Assembly (NCBI GenBank): GCA_942486035.1
Contig: CALNXK010000178.1
Location: forward strand, 645,001-709,000
From: Porites lobata
Lineage: Eukaryota > Cnidaria > Anthozoa > Scleractinia > Poritidae
Direction of reading: 5' to 3'
DNA: 64,000 nt
Shown: positions 34,236 to 43,593 of the stretch, in pieces
Numbering within the stretch: the stretch's first letter is position 1
Layout of the letters: every line of letters begins with the position of its first letter
Position numbers and translations under genes: made by a program
Notes under the pieces: generated by a model
Databases searched by the model: none
What the model was told of the DNA's origin: nothing
Seen by the model: only the letters and a program-made list of their open reading frames with translations

Positions 34236-35207
34236 TTTAAATTTTTCGCTTTGGAATAATCGATGTCATGGATTTTTGCTAATTCGTCTAATCTATTGAC
34301 GCCTCGGTCACCCCTCCTCACTCTTTCCTTAAGCCGGGTCCCTGGACCAAGATAATTCATTTTTGGCCAGTGAAACTCTTTGCCTGTTTTTTCAATTAAT
34401 TTTTGAATATCCAACGCAGCCCCACGCTGACCCTGCTTTCTTTTCTTTTGTGGTCTTTTTCTGCGAACCTTCCTTTTACCAGTCTTTGCCATCCAATCTT
34501 CTTTTCGCCGGCGTCCCAAACGGTCTCCAACCTGGAGCAGGGGCGAGTTTCTTTAAGGCTCTTTCTTGAGCTCTTTTCGCTGCCTCGTTAAATTTTTTTT
34601 AATACTCTCCTTCGCTTTTACCAAAGGGGATTCAGCGGCAAGGCCTTCTTCTTCTTCTTCCGCTGTACTAAAAACACTGGTAGGAGGGGAAGGAGTCTTT
34701 TTCTTTTTAGGAGTCTTGTATCCAGAGGAAGAAGTCTTTTTAGGGGTCTTGGGTAACAGCCGCTTTGCCTTGGATCCTGTCTTAAAAGTTAACTTGGGTT
34801 TTTTACTCGTAGAAGGACTTTGTTTGACCACAGGCGTTTGTAACACTGATTGAGGGGTGACTGGTTCTGCTTTCCTTTTTATAGCTTTACTGATTTTTGA
34901 AATGTTCCCCATAAATTGCTGTAATGGACCAACCGCTAAATTTCCCTCCTCATCATCGCTATTGGAAACATCCTGCCCTATCCCGCGCGTTCCTCCTGGC
35001 TGACGAATTTTCTTAACCCATTGTTGTAATTCTCGGTTCACGGATTTCAAACGGGGTTCTTTCCAAGTATCTGGCGCAGGACTCTCCAGCAAAAATTCTA
35101 TTTGAGCGGCTAAAGTGGCTATCGTCTAAAAGATTAGATTTGTATTTATCCCGCAAACGTAAAAATTTCACAGAGTTTTCAATCGGTGTGGATGAAATAC
35201 CGTCCAT
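34236..35207 (-). pseudogene. Basic virion protein with PLA2 domain, left copy
   Basis: The reading starts at the ATG at 35207 (MDG[IV]SSTPIE; FLRLRDKYKSNLLDD), shifts frame near 35110, continues through a Lys/Pro/Ser-rich low-complexity region (TPKKTSSSGYKTPKKKKTPS), shifts again near 34550, and reaches a phospholipase A2 domain: calcium loop YLGPGTRL and catalytic HD in ELAKIHDIDY. This layout is that of the PLA2 domain in parvovirus VP1 and of some adintovirus proteins, where it acts on membranes during entry. The last ~39 codons are at 30001-30118, beyond the transposon. The right copy (60601-61294) lacks ~415 bp of the low-complexity part. Broken as written. Confidence 0.75.
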
Positions 35208-35346
35208 GATGGCAAATGAACATCCTAGTCAAGCCATGCGCTTATACCTGTTTGGGTCTGCATCTCCCTTTGAGTATTTGTTGAAACACTTTGATCATTT
35301 GTGCAATGAGAAGCACATAATCTAATATGCATAGGAGTCGTTGTAA

Positions 35347-35677
35347 CACTTTACGTTTCATGACTGATATTGCCTTTTAGCACAGTGATAACAGTGATTT
35401 AATTCTTTCCACGCACCGGCTCCTATTTGTGTAGCCATCAGATGTTTGCGCCTTTTTATACTCTGACGAGGATTCGCAATGACTCGGAGAGATTGACGAT
35501 AGGGTTTTAAATGACTGACCGTCTTTCTACCAGGCGCAACGTGTTCATCACCAGTTCACCCACTGCATTAATTTGATCCGCATTCGCATACCGTAATTTT
35601 TGTTGCCGTTTATTTTGGTTGGCTTCTTTTATCACATCGCTTAAAAAATGACTCTGTCTGGTCATTCGTCCCGTCAT
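35347..35677 (-). pseudogene. Conserved small basic protein (MTGRMTRQSHF), left copy
   Basis: The right copy (61445-61774) is open for 109 residues. This one shares MTGRMTRQSHFL, KEANQNKRQQKL and YANADQINAV but shifts frame near 35525, where about 11 bases are missing. The rest (RQSIKK; CYHCAK) continues in another frame to about 35350. The protein is rich in Arg/Lys/Gln with a CxxC pair near the end. The family is not recognised; a DNA-associated core or late protein is a guess. A TATA box lies at 35711-35721. Confidence 0.6.
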
Positions 35678-35691
35678 GTTTATTTCTTTCT

Positions 35692-35916
35692 TCATGTTGG
35701 TTGGCGTCTCCTCCTTTTATACTTCTTTTTCTCTAACACTTGGATTGCTTTCCTCGTGCCATAATCCGTCAATGCACTTAAACCTCCTAACGCGGCCGCT
35801 TTTCCTCCAGTGGCTAAAGCTGGAATCGCTGCGGCTAACATGGGAGCAATCCCTCCTCGTTGTCTTCCTACCCCCGGTTTACCTTTTCTTCGTTTTGGTT
35901 GTCCTTTTCGTTTCAT
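35692..35916 (-). CDS. Basic core-type protein (adenovirus pX/mu-like)
   Basis: The 74-residue product has a Lys/Arg/Gly-rich start (MKRKGQPKRRKGKPG), a hydrophobic Ala/Gly-rich centre (about residues 24-48) and a very basic C-terminus (KKKYKRRRR). This basic-hydrophobic-basic plan resembles adenovirus pX and the PX-type proteins of adintoviruses, which condense DNA or contact membranes. Similarity is by pattern only. A TATAAATAG box is 41 bp upstream of the ATG. The 5' end overlaps the ATPase 3' end by about 38 bases. The right element breaks inside this gene. Confidence 0.6.
   Translation of the reverse strand: MKRKGQPKRRKGKPGVGRQRGGIAPMLAAAIPALATGGKAAALGGLSALTDYGTRKAIQVLEKKKYKRRRRQPT
35711..35721 (-). 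promoter_or_regulatory. TATA box (TATAAAAGGAG) for the 35677 gene
   Basis: It starts 44 bp before the ATG at 35677. The same sequence and spacing are found at 61807-61817. The box lies inside the neighbouring pX-like gene. Confidence 0.65.
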
Positions 35917-36580
35917 GTTTGGATTTGCGTTTGTTTGAGAGTGAACGGCTATTTATATCTTCGTCAAAGGTGTTAACACGCGTGGCTCCCTCTTCTTTGG
36001 TTAAATGACTCCAAATGCGAAAACAGTCATCTGAGGCAGGATGTAAATCCAACATAAAATACCCAAAAGGACGGGAGGTCAGCTTTAAAAACAATTTGAG
36101 TACTTGACGCCATTTTTCAGGGTACACCTGAAGCAGTAAATGTCGAATACCTGTCTTATCCCTGGGTGATTTAAAACAAATCACATAGTGTGCATTGCGG
36201 TTAATGGTTTTCGCAAACTTGCCCGGGGGAAAGAGATCTTGTGTAATATAAAGAGCAGTGATGCCTCAATGGTGAGAATCTTTCGTAAATAAATCCAACA
36301 CACGCTTATCACTTCCCGATTCTTCCATTAAATCATCCAAAATGAGTATGCCATGATGCCCTGGTTTAAACCATTTCACGAGAGCGCCTTCAGGAGGAAG
36401 TCCTTTGTACAAAATAATGTTTTTTCAAGCGATCAAATCGGGGTTGCCATCGGTCATAACAATACACTACTTTTTTCGGAGGTCAAACAATGTTTTTTCT
36501 TTGAGTAATTTTTCCACTAATTCACTTTTCCCGCTACCTGAGGGACCTGCTACAATCACGCTAGCAGGTTGTCGAATCAT
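35879..36580 (-). pseudogene. Packaging ATPase (FtsK/A32-like), left Polinton
   Basis: This motor would pump DNA into the capsid. Walker A is AGPSGSGKSE at the N-terminus; Walker B is ILILDDLMEE in the middle, followed by YITQDLFPPG and FKSPRDKTGI. The order matches Polinton and adintovirus ATPases. Lesions are frameshifts near 36480 (AAAAAA run) and 36425, and an in-frame TGA near 36268 where the family has a basic residue. The C-terminal ~100 residues are open (35879-36184). The ATG overlaps the stop of the upstream 36577-36795 gene. A TATA box is at 36609-36616. No right-hand counterpart remains. Confidence 0.85.
35949..35957 (-). promoter_or_regulatory. TATA box (TATAAATAG) of pX-like gene
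   Basis: It lies 41 bp before the ATG at 35916, inside the ATPase 3' coding region. Confidence 0.65.
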
Positions 36581-36795
36581 TTTCGCCGTCTGTAATGTTG
36601 TACGTTATCTTTTATACCTTTCAGCGCTTGTTTTCCTAAAAAGGCCCCTAATTTGATAAAACTAGGAGAAGGACCAGACAACCCCATGGCGACTCCCTCT
36701 ACAATTTTATCCACCAGACGTGGTTTTCGTCTAAATCGTGCACCCCCTTTTTGACTTTTTCGTATTTTTAGGACTCTACGATGTCTTCGCCCCAT
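36577..36795 (-). CDS. Small basic virion-type protein
   Basis: The 72-residue product has an Arg/Lys-rich N-terminus (MGRRHRRVLKIRKSQKGG), a central hydrophobic/Gly segment (VAMGLSGPSPSFIKLGAFLG) and a basic tail (YRRRK). The plan is like the pX-like protein at 35692. No family is assigned; a DNA-binding core or membrane-active minor capsid role is plausible from composition and from its place between the protease and ATPase. The stop overlaps the ATPase start. A TATA-like box (TATAAAAGG) lies at 36871-36879. Confidence 0.55.
   Translation of the reverse strand: MGRRHRRVLKIRKSQKGGARFRRKPRLVDKIVEGVAMGLSGPSPSFIKLGAFLGKQALKGIKDNVQHYRRRK
36609..36616 (-). promoter_or_regulatory. TATA box (TATAAAAG) of ATPase gene
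   Basis: It lies 36 bp before the ATPase ATG at 36580, inside the upstream small basic gene. Confidence 0.6.
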
Positions 36796-37067
36796 AGTGA
36801 TTGATACAATCGCGGTGAGTTCAACTGAATAAGGATTAGTATTTGATCTTTCAAATGCGTTTCACCTATTCCTTTTATATGATTTTTTAAGTCCCACCAC
36901 AACTTAGCTTGCACTAAACATCGTACAAATTGCCAATGATACCCATCCCACAGTTCCGCTGGATCAAGACAGAGTCTGATCCATCCTTGTTTGTGATCTT
37001 TCCAATAAGACCATTCTTTTTCTAACAGTGCATTGAGCACTTTTTGAACATCACCCCGTAGTATCAT
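36768..37067 (-). CDS. Uncharacterised Trp-rich protein
   Basis: A 99-residue frame starts at MILRGDVQKV. It is unusually rich in Trp (about 8), for example in EWSYWKDHKQGW and AKLWWDLKNH, with a predicted alpha/beta character. I do not recognise a family. It lies between the protease and the small basic gene on the same strand, and its 3' end overlaps the latter by about 28 bases. The right element lacks this region, so conservation cannot be tested here. Confidence 0.5.
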   Translation of the reverse strand: MILRGDVQKVLNALLEKEWSYWKDHKQGWIRLCLDPAELWDGYHWQFVRCLVQAKLWWDLKNHIKGIGETHLKDQILILIQLNSPRLYQSLWGEDIVES

Positions 37068-37107
37068 GATAGAAATGACCCAGTCAGAAGTAACACACAC
37101 AATTTTA

Positions 37108-37635
37108 TTAATGAATGAAAAAAGAACGGTTTACATTAGATTGTTCATACTCTGTCAGCTCTGTTTTAATGAGACGTTGCAGTTGGTCTGCGACTCGCCT
37201 ATCATTTAACAGTAAATTATTGGAATGCCACTGAGCTAAAAAATCTTGGAAAGAGGCATGTCTGGCTTTTGCTTTTAAAAAGAAAAGGGCATAATGTCCG
37301 CACGTAAAACCATCCATGGCTTGTAAAGACTGATCACTTCTAATGATTTCTTTCCACTGGTTGAACCAAGCTTGTAAGGTAGGGTTTTTGTAGGTAGATA
37401 GCGGTAACCCATAACTGTCAAAGACTTCACAGGTAGTGGGATTCGTCCAAATCGCTAACCAATGTTCACCCGGTTGACTAGCTGGATCCGTGTTAACAAT
37501 GTAAGCATTCACTCGTTTCTTAGACACGGGAGGTAATTGGTCTGCTGGAAACATGCCACGAAAATAGGGTCGTAATTCGCGATCGTCTTCTGCTAAGTAA
37601 TTGAGGACTGTATCACTGAGAGGTACGAACTCCAT
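37108..37635 (-). CDS. Adenain-like cysteine protease
   Basis: This 175-residue protein is intact and close to the usual length of Polinton and adenovirus maturation proteases (family C5), which cleave capsid and core precursors. Visible catalytic residues are His58 (GEHWLAIW), Asp73 (CEVFDSYGL) and Cys112 (DGFTCGHYALFF). The oxyanion-side Gln is not obvious. The ATG follows the stop of the capsid gene by one base, so the two are tightly packed; no separate TATA box is visible upstream. It is one of the best-preserved genes of the left element. Confidence 0.92.
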   Translation of the reverse strand: MEFVPLSDTVLNYLAEDDRELRPYFRGMFPADQLPPVSKKRVNAYIVNTDPASQPGEHWLAIWTNPTTCEVFDSYGLPLSTYKNPTLQAWFNQWKEIIRSDQSLQAMDGFTCGHYALFFLKAKARHASFQDFLAQWHSNNLLLNDRRVADQLQRLIKTELTEYEQSNVNRSFFIH

Positions 37636-37636
37636 C

Positions 37637-38978
37637 CTAGCTGTTGATGGAATAAAGAATTCCTCCCCACTGGTCTATTTCATAGACATTTTCATACTCA
37701 CTCCAAATTACCACGGTCACATTGTGACCTACATTGGCTCTGAAGTCAATTTCATAGCTGACATTCCCCGTGAGTTTAGGATTTCTATAGCTAGAATCGT
37801 CAGCATCCCCTGGAGCATTGTTAAACATGAACAAGGTACAATTGTTACCTTGTCCCCAGTCGCTTGGGAGCAGCATGGGCAGCCTGTGGTGCTTGTAAGT
37901 GCCGGACGCTGTGAGAATGCGATCATAGCCTACTAAATCTTCTGCTTTGGAATTGCCTGTTAGTTCTAAGGCTCTGTAAGGGTATTCTCCGTCAATTCGC
38001 TGTCGCACTCGGGTAACGCCAAACTTTTCATAAGCATAAGGGTAATGCTTCAGACTACCATTGTAATTCGTGGAATTCATGAGTCCGATAATGACTTTGA
38101 CAGGAACCTTGTTCAAGAACACATTGTCCTGAGACCAACAGGTGCTGTTTCCATCGAAGAATACGTTCGGATTTCACTTCGAACTACAGGGTAGCGAACT
38201 TTTTTGGTTTTACTTAAACTTCTTTCTTTTTGTAGCCTGGAATACACAGAGGCATTGAGCGTGACTTTTTTCATCCACTGTGTGACAAACAAATCATTGT
38301 CTCCCAGAGTAGGAATCTTTTTGTTGACAGTCGTAGTCGTGTCTGGGGTACCAAACAGAAACATGTTGCTGTCATTCAAATACAATTCCAGATCAGTCTG
38401 CATGTTAGGAACCAAACATTTGCCTGTTTTGAACACGGCGATGTGGGGTTTAAACGACTGGTGAGTGCTTTCAAGCCTGTTTTTCCACTCCAGTTGTTGG
38501 GGTTGGGTTTATCATTAGTGCCTGCATTGGTAGGGGTAAATTCTTCAAGGACATTGAGTTCATTCACCCATCCTTGAGCGGCCAAGGTCGTTTCTCTTTC
38601 TTGATGATAAAAATTCTGTAGGGTTTCTAGGTAAGCTTTCTGGTGATAGGCATTGCTTTGTTCTGTCATCAACACTCCATTGAAAGACACATTCATTTGA
38701 TTAAAGAGAGAATGACCAAAATTGTTGACGCAATAGACATATTTGGTATCATTACCATCCGAAGCCCCTGCTTCATCATTGGAAAGTCCTCCTGTCCCTG
38801 TGGTGTTCATACGCACTTTGATTTCTAGCTTGGTTTCATTCAAATCATAATAATCATCCCCTGCCGGTACTGTAAAAAGAATAGGGCGTGTTCCAGTATT
38901 AGCCAGTTTGAAAGGAATCCACCGTTTGGCTTCATACCTATAGTCAATGTTGGGAATGTCAAACAGATTCAGCGACAT
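37637..38978 (-). pseudogene. Major capsid protein (F54H12.2-like, double jelly-roll type)
   Basis: The ~445-codon gene begins MSLNLFDIPNIDYRYEA and continues with DDYYDLNETKLEIKV, the N-terminal signature of the Polinton major capsid family often labelled F54H12.2-like. Three frames cover it: 38376-38978, 38113-38436 and 37637-38122. Frameshifts lie near 38430 and 38120. The C-terminal part (RANVGHNVTVVIWSEYENVY) is open and ends at TAG, one base before the protease ATG. In viruses of this group the protein forms pseudohexameric capsomers. Breaks are single-base and may be errors. Confidence 0.82.
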
Positions 38979-38995
38979 GTTGACGGACTGATAGC

Positions 38996-39250
38996 TTAAC
39001 GTCGTCTGCGTCGTCTATTTATACGTTTCCGTCCTTTGTTTTTCCAACGGTAGATGACTGGATGGACTTTCCCTCCTTTTTGTTTTCTTAAAGAACGAAG
39101 AATCATTGGATCTAATGGTTTATAATTAGTGGATCCCCATGGGTTGGGAGGTTGTCTAAAAATAGTGCCTCCACGTTGATAAGGTGAATGGTAACGACCT
39201 ACAGATCGTTGATGTCTTATGTGAGATTGTGATTTTTGTCCTTGTCTCAT
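38996..39250 (-). CDS. Arg-rich small virion-type protein
   Basis: The 84-residue product is rich in Arg, Gln and Gly, with a middle RGGTIFRQPPNPWG segment and a C-terminus of consecutive arginines. The composition suggests nucleic-acid binding, like adenovirus core protein VII or protamine-like tails, but no homology is claimed. It sits 17 bases upstream of the capsid gene and four bases downstream of the next ORF, on the same strand. A TATA box is at 39291-39298. Confidence 0.55.
   Translation of the reverse strand: MRQGQKSQSHIRHQRSVGRYHSPYQRGGTIFRQPPNPWGSTNYKPLDPMILRSLRKQKGGKVHPVIYRWKNKGRKRINRRRRRR
39015..39023 (-). promoter_or_regulatory. TATA box (TATAAATAG) of major capsid gene
   Basis: It lies 45 bp before the ATG at 38978. 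Confidence 0.65.
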
Positions 39251-39253
39251 GGT

Positions 39254-39544
39254 TTACACCCCTAAAATGTCTTTCACATGTTGTCGTTTCTTTTTATAGG
39301 TTTGTTTGGCTTTGCTTTTCACAGCCTGACCAATCGCGGCTGGTATTTTACGTTTGAGTCCTCTTTTTAAGACTTCTCCTGAACCTTTTAAGGCTTCGGA
39401 GGCTGACGCCCCTTTTTCATAAGCTTGCAATCCGTGTCCAATCGAACGCACTACACTTGGTCCTGCTAATTTTACCAATTCTTGCATAAAACCACTCCCG
39501 TGCATAGTGGGGGTATGATAACGCGTCAGTGATCCTCCTAACAT
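39254..39544 (-). CDS. Small amphipathic/basic protein (possible pVI-like)
   Basis: This 96-residue protein has a Gly/His N-terminus (TMHGSGFMQELVKLAGPSVV), an amphipathic helical middle and a Lys-rich C-terminus (KAKQTYKKKRQHVKD). Small proteins with an N-terminal amphipathic segment between penton and capsid genes occur in adintoviruses and are compared with adenovirus pVI. That comparison is by position and composition only. ATG is preceded by TATAAAAGAG (39584-39593). Confidence 0.55.
   Translation of the reverse strand: MLGGSLTRYHTPTMHGSGFMQELVKLAGPSVVRSIGHGLQAYEKGASASEALKGSGEVLKRGLKRKIPAAIGQAVKSKAKQTYKKKRQHVKDILGV
39291..39298 (-). promoter_or_regulatory. TATA box (TATAAAAA) of the 39250 gene
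   Basis: It lies 48 bp before the ATG at 39250, within the preceding coding region. Confidence 0.55.
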
Positions 39545-39583
39545 GTTGTTTGTTGTAGTTGTGATGTTTCCATAATACAGGGT

Positions 39584-39593
39584 CTCTTTTATA
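39584..39593 (-). promoter_or_regulatory. TATA box (TATAAAAGAG) of the 39544 gene
   Basis: It lies 49 bp before the ATG at 39544 and spans the stop codon of the penton-like gene. Confidence 0.6.
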
Positions 39594-40725
39594 CTTGTTG
39601 AAAACCAAGGGTAATGATGGTTTTGCCTGAGGATAAGACCAACAAGGAACCATCTGGTGTAGCCAACGACACTTCAATGCTTTCAATGTGTTGATTTCGA
39701 ACTCGAATCCATTCACGATGGTAAGGTTCTATGGTCGCTCTCCCTTCTCCTTTTCTTTCTAATTCCACTTTTCTTAACAGCGAATGTCGTTGTGATCCTA
39801 CAATGGTAGATTCTACAGCGTCACAATAAATCATGACCGTTTGTTTTACGGTTCCCACATGCGTATTAAACAACGCATTTAGATTTTGAAAATGCCAATC
39901 CACAGTACGAGTGAGATACAGATACGATTGACCATTCTCTTGTTTGACTTTGAATAACGAGTTTCCTCCTAATGAATCTGATGGACTAACGCTCACAAAA
40001 TGCTCTCCTAGCCATTGAAACTTATCATTGCTTTTGACGGGTGGGGTGGTTGTCGTATAAGTGGTTGTGGGTAAGACAACGTCTAAATTGGGTCCTAATT
40101 GGTATTGGTTGTTTTTGTCTTTGAACAATAAACCAAACTTTTCTGCAAAATCCACATGTATCCTTACAGAGGAAAGGGGGTGAATGTTTAGCTGTCTGTT
40201 ACGAGCAAACACATCTTCACTGGGTACTTTTTTCAACACGAGGATGTTTTCGTTCCATTCAAAGGTGGGTTTCCAAGTAGATTTCACGGAAACAGAGGCT
40301 GTATTACCTTTGGCTGTTTTCCAAGTGTCGAAGGTTGACTTTACATCTTCCATGATGGTTTGTTCCATATGGGTCACAATATTCTGCCATAATTGATGAC
40401 CTGAATAGACAGGACACGAACTACCCATGACATCTTTCAAAGTCACAGTTTTGTCTTTGGACTCAAAGTTAATAAGCCAATCACTGGCCACAGCATGACG
40501 CTTGGTCATGGTGTAGCGATAGTTGAGTAACTTTGTGTCACTATTGCTGTGAATGACCGCAGAATTATGTCCTACATCGGGAACCGACACACTCCACAAA
40601 CTGGCTTGCCAGGTATTGCCTTCTAAATTGAGTCGCACTGGTAAACGAACTTTAAAACTATTATTTTTGTTTTGGGGGTGTTCATCCGTTGGATCACTGA
40701 TCAAGGTCAAACGAAAATCCTTCAT
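39589..40725 (-). CDS. Penton-like structural protein 2
   Basis: The 378-residue frame from MKDFRLTLISDPTDE is open. This ATG is preferred because it overlaps the integrase stop (ATGA) and places the conserved LTL strand at the N-terminus, as in the paralogues at 28989, 59603 and 62205. Shared features are FKVRLPVRLNLEGNTWQASL at the start, DWHFQNLNALF in the middle and an iVSL-type strand pattern near the end. The family is abundant in cnidarian Polintons; a penton-base or minor capsid role is inferred from genomic context. It seems intact. Confidence 0.7.
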   Translation of the reverse strand: MKDFRLTLISDPTDEHPQNKNNSFKVRLPVRLNLEGNTWQASLWSVSVPDVGHNSAVIHSNSDTKLLNYRYTMTKRHAVASDWLINFESKDKTVTLKDVMGSSCPVYSGHQLWQNIVTHMEQTIMEDVKSTFDTWKTAKGNTASVSVKSTWKPTFEWNENILVLKKVPSEDVFARNRQLNIHPLSSVRIHVDFAEKFGLLFKDKNNQYQLGPNLDVVLPTTTYTTTTPPVKSNDKFQWLGEHFVSVSPSDSLGGNSLFKVKQENGQSYLYLTRTVDWHFQNLNALFNTHVGTVKQTVMIYCDAVESTIVGSQRHSLLRKVELERKGEGRATIEPYHREWIRVRNQHIESIEVSLATPDGSLLVLSSGKTIITLGFQQV

Positions 40726-41776
40726 AACGCTTGCAAATCTTTTTTCCACACCCAACTGTTGTATTTTTTTGGCCAACCCTTCCAAGACACAAAGACTTGT
40801 TTCCCTTTGCGTTTTAAGACTTGATCAATACGAAATAACGTATCATCCGGTACAATCAATTTTTGAACGTCCTCATGATAAAACGTTCCTTTTATAGGAG
40901 TTCCGTCCCATTCCGTGAGTTTATACGTTACCACCGGTTTTGTCGTATAAATTTGTTTGACTAAAAACACTTCTTCACTCCACCCTGGCAAATAACCTTT
41001 TTTAAAGGGACGAAATTTTTTTATTAAGCCTCACTTTATCACCTACTTGACATTGTGGTTTTTTCACTTTTGTCTTTTTTAGTACCATATAAACAATACC
41101 AAATTTCTTTTTCGTTGGACAAGTTGACATTGACAGGTTTTTCTTGAATACTACGATCAAATGTATAATTATACGTTTTGACTAAAGCAGGTAACACATC
41201 AATATATTTCAATGTATTATGTGCAGTAAAATAACGAAACATGTTCGTTTTCAATGTTCGATTCCATTGTTCCACCACAGAGCCGTGAGGATCACCATGT
41301 GTCGAAAAATGATTCACTCCTTGTTTTTTAAAAAATGCTTGCACTTTAGCATTATAAAATTCACCGCCAGAATCCGTCTGTACTTTTTCAGGCAAACGAT
41401 CTCCTAATCGTGCCCATAGTCTTTGTAACGCCTCCACCATGGCTGTCGCACTTTTACTCTTAAGTGGTTCTACCCACGCAAATTTCGACAGTACATCAAT
41501 CACCGTCAGTAAATATTTGTAGCCTTTGTTGTATTTGGCTAGTTTTTGCAAATCCACCAAGTCCATAACACATTGTTCGTTGATTTTCAACACCAGGGTT
41601 GGTAACGTTTTAAAGCGTCAACGTCTTGGTTTATGCAGGGTGTAACTCAGTACTTGTTGCAAATCCTTCTTGGCTTTGGACACGGGAATCTTGTGTGCTT
41701 TGGCAAATTTGGCAACACCTCCCAGTGATCCAGGCTCGGTAGGATCGACATACGAAGCGGATAATTTCCTTGACAT
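40722..41776 (-). pseudogene. Polinton rve integrase with C-terminal chromodomain
   Basis: The enzyme would insert the linear element into host DNA. From the ATG at 41776: N-terminal YVDPTEPGSLGGVAKF; rve core with Asp (MDLVDLQKL), Asp (QTDSGGEF) and Glu (VVEQWNRTLK); an SH3-like segment (WSEEVFLVKQI); and a chromodomain (VFVSWKGWPKKYNSW). Lesions are an in-frame TGA at 41617-41619, where the family has Arg, and frameshifts between about 41039 and 40990. The chromodomain may steer insertion to particular chromatin. The stop overlaps the start of penton-like protein 2. This lies at the right end of the left element, as expected for Polintons. Confidence 0.9.
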
Positions 41777-41778
41777 AG

Positions 41779-42041
41779 TACACTAAAGGGCAACTTGCTA
41801 AATACCAAAATGAATACATGTTGGCATGATGCTTCTTTAAATAGTAAAACACCTTGATTCTTTCTGAAGGAAAGTGTCGATGCAACCAAGTGATGTACAC
41901 AGCATAATGTCCCCAGGTTGTATGGTTATGATTTATCATCCATTGAAACAGTAGGATAGGAGGACAAGTGTCTTCAGAGCATAGGTCGTTTAACAAACGA
42001 CGACAAATCCACACCGTACTTCTATACTGAAGGTTTCCCAT
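41779..42041 (-). CDS. Uncharacterised Trp/His-rich ORF upstream of integrase
   Basis: An ATG at 42041 (MGNLQYRSTVWICRRLL) is preceded 42 bp upstream by TATAAAAA, the spacing seen at other genes of this element. About 88 codons precede the integrase start. Beyond it the frame merely shadows integrase to 41631, so the true 3' end is uncertain and a frameshift is likely. The residues (WGHYAVYITWLHRHFPSERI) resemble no family I know. There is a loose resemblance in Trp content to 36768-37067. Confidence 0.4.
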
Positions 42042-42075
42042 GACTGAATGAATACTTTTCAAAACAAATGATCGA

Positions 42076-42083
42076 TTTTTATA
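42076..42083 (-). promoter_or_regulatory. TATA box (TATAAAAA) near the left Polinton right end
   Basis: It lies 42 bp before the ATG at 42041. It is the outermost gene promoter of the element. Confidence 0.5.
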
Positions 42084-42139
42084 CGTCTTTATATTCTATT
42101 TTTTAGAACACATTTCATTCCCCCTGTTTGAACATGTTT

Positions 42140-42256
42140 AATTCTCAAGGGCTAGGGTTTAACCCTAACCTAATTAACATTTTAACCCTAACCCTAATAC
42201 CAAGGGGCTAGGGTTTAACCCTAACTTTATTAGCATTTTAACCCTAATTAGGTTCA
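42140..42256. repeat. Telomere-like minisatellite at the end of the left Polinton
   Basis: Two imperfect ~66-bp units contain GGGCTAGGGTTTAACCCTAA, then ATTAACATTTTAACCCTAACC or its variant. CCCTAA hexamers occur in runs of two. A single related unit in the same orientation lies at 50528-50625. The block marks the outer edge of the left element. Confidence 0.75.
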
Positions 42257-43593
42257 TGGAGAGGTGATTTGCCCACATGCTAACCCAACTTTTTCTAAAC
42301 GCTGTAACTCTTCTGAATTGTTGCGGAATCACACCAAATTGGGTATGCGCAAAGTTTGTATCACAATTAATGCCCTTGCTGATTTTTGTCCTAATCGATA
42401 AATGTTTCCTGGATTTATGGCGTTTTTAAATTTTTTTGGTGGGCAATGTCACACCAGTGGGAGAATCCTATTAGAATTTCTCATAGAAAGCGGAAATTTT
42501 CGAGTTAGAGGTTAAATATCGATCCAAAACTCTCCATGGTTGGCCCTTGAGCTAACCCCCGATGTCGTCCTAAGAAATTTGGTTTTCTCAAAAAAATGCG
42601 GTAAAGGTATATGTGTTACACTCTACTTATAGTAAGCTTGAGACCAAAATCGACCTTGATACGACTCACTGAAATTTTGAAAGTGCTAAAATCGGAACCC
42701 TTGAGGGTTAAGGTATAAAATTTGGCATGAGCATAGATGGGATGATGAAAAGTAGTATTCTAAAGTTTCACATTGTTTGAGTCAAAAATAAATTAATTAT
42801 AAATTTTTTTCTGCCAATCGTAAGCCCCTAATTTTAAGGTGGGCACTGTAGCCACTCAATTGTTTTGGATTTTCTTTTCAGATTTCACGTTTGAAAAAAA
42901 ATTTTTTTTTCACCAACATCTCCTTTAAAAGAGCTTTAAGATGATATGTTCATTTCCAGTTTTTATTTTAACGATCACCTACAAAAAGTCATTTAAAGCC
43001 AAAAAATGTGGGCAATTCAACACTTTTTGGGGCATTTTAGATGTTTAGGAAAAAAAATTATAAAAAAAAAGGAATTCAACTAATCTTCCTCAAATTTAGA
43101 TATGATGTAGCTAAATAAATGATTTAACTTTTTGAAAGGTAACTTGTTAATTCATTAAAATTCTGCGAAGCTATACTGCTCCAATGTTTGCTCTTTTTCA
43201 AAACTGTGTTTTGGAATTTAGGTGTCTAAATCATGTTCAACCAAACATAACTCAAGTATTAAGACGCATTATAACAAACTACCTCTTGAAGTTTTACAAC
43301 TATATCATGGCTATAAGCATGCAGAGTTTCGAACCTAAATAATGAATGCAACCCGAGAAAAGAAATAAAATATTTCTGTACTGCTATATGGCTTTTAAAT
43401 TACAGTACCCCTGTTTAAAAAATCATAATTATTATTTTTTTTTAATATTTGTCTCTAATTTTCTTAGGATAATTAGCACTAGGCTAAAGCAATATTTCAT
43501 ATCATTTGTATATTTATTTGTTGTAAATACTCTGATTTATTACGTTTGGAAAATCACACAATTATGCATCGCAAAAATTTGTTTTGAAGTGAT
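42257..43593. other. Gene-free inter-element DNA
   Basis: No gene is supported. Isolated words GGTGGGCAATGTCACAC (about 42438) and GGTGGGCACTGTAGCC (about 42837) match the GTGGGC minisatellite at 50360-50525, so both sides of this block may derive from one unit. The 83-codon ORF at 43346-43597 is hydrophobic and AT-driven. Confidence 0.5.

Larger units (their letters stand above)
5069..42260. mobile_element. Left Polinton/Maverick (adintovirus-like) element with nested insertions
   Basis: It holds the diagnostic Polinton set: protein-primed DNA polymerase B, chromodomain rve integrase, adenain-like protease, packaging ATPase, F54H12.2-like major capsid protein and PLA2 protein. Gene order is collinear with the copy at 50640-61915 over the shared part. 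BEL, Gypsy, a 4.1-kb TIR transposon and a tandem duplication enlarge it from roughly 18-19 kb. PolB, ATPase, integrase and PLA2 genes are broken by frameshifts or stops, while the protease and several small virion genes are open. I could not identify a terminal inverted repeat or target duplication for the whole element. Such elements are relics of, or relatives of, animal DNA viruses. Confidence 0.9.

Noticed and set aside
42140..42256. A true chromosome end (telomere)
   Set aside because: The CCCTAA runs are short, interrupted, and followed by more than 20 kb of sequence.
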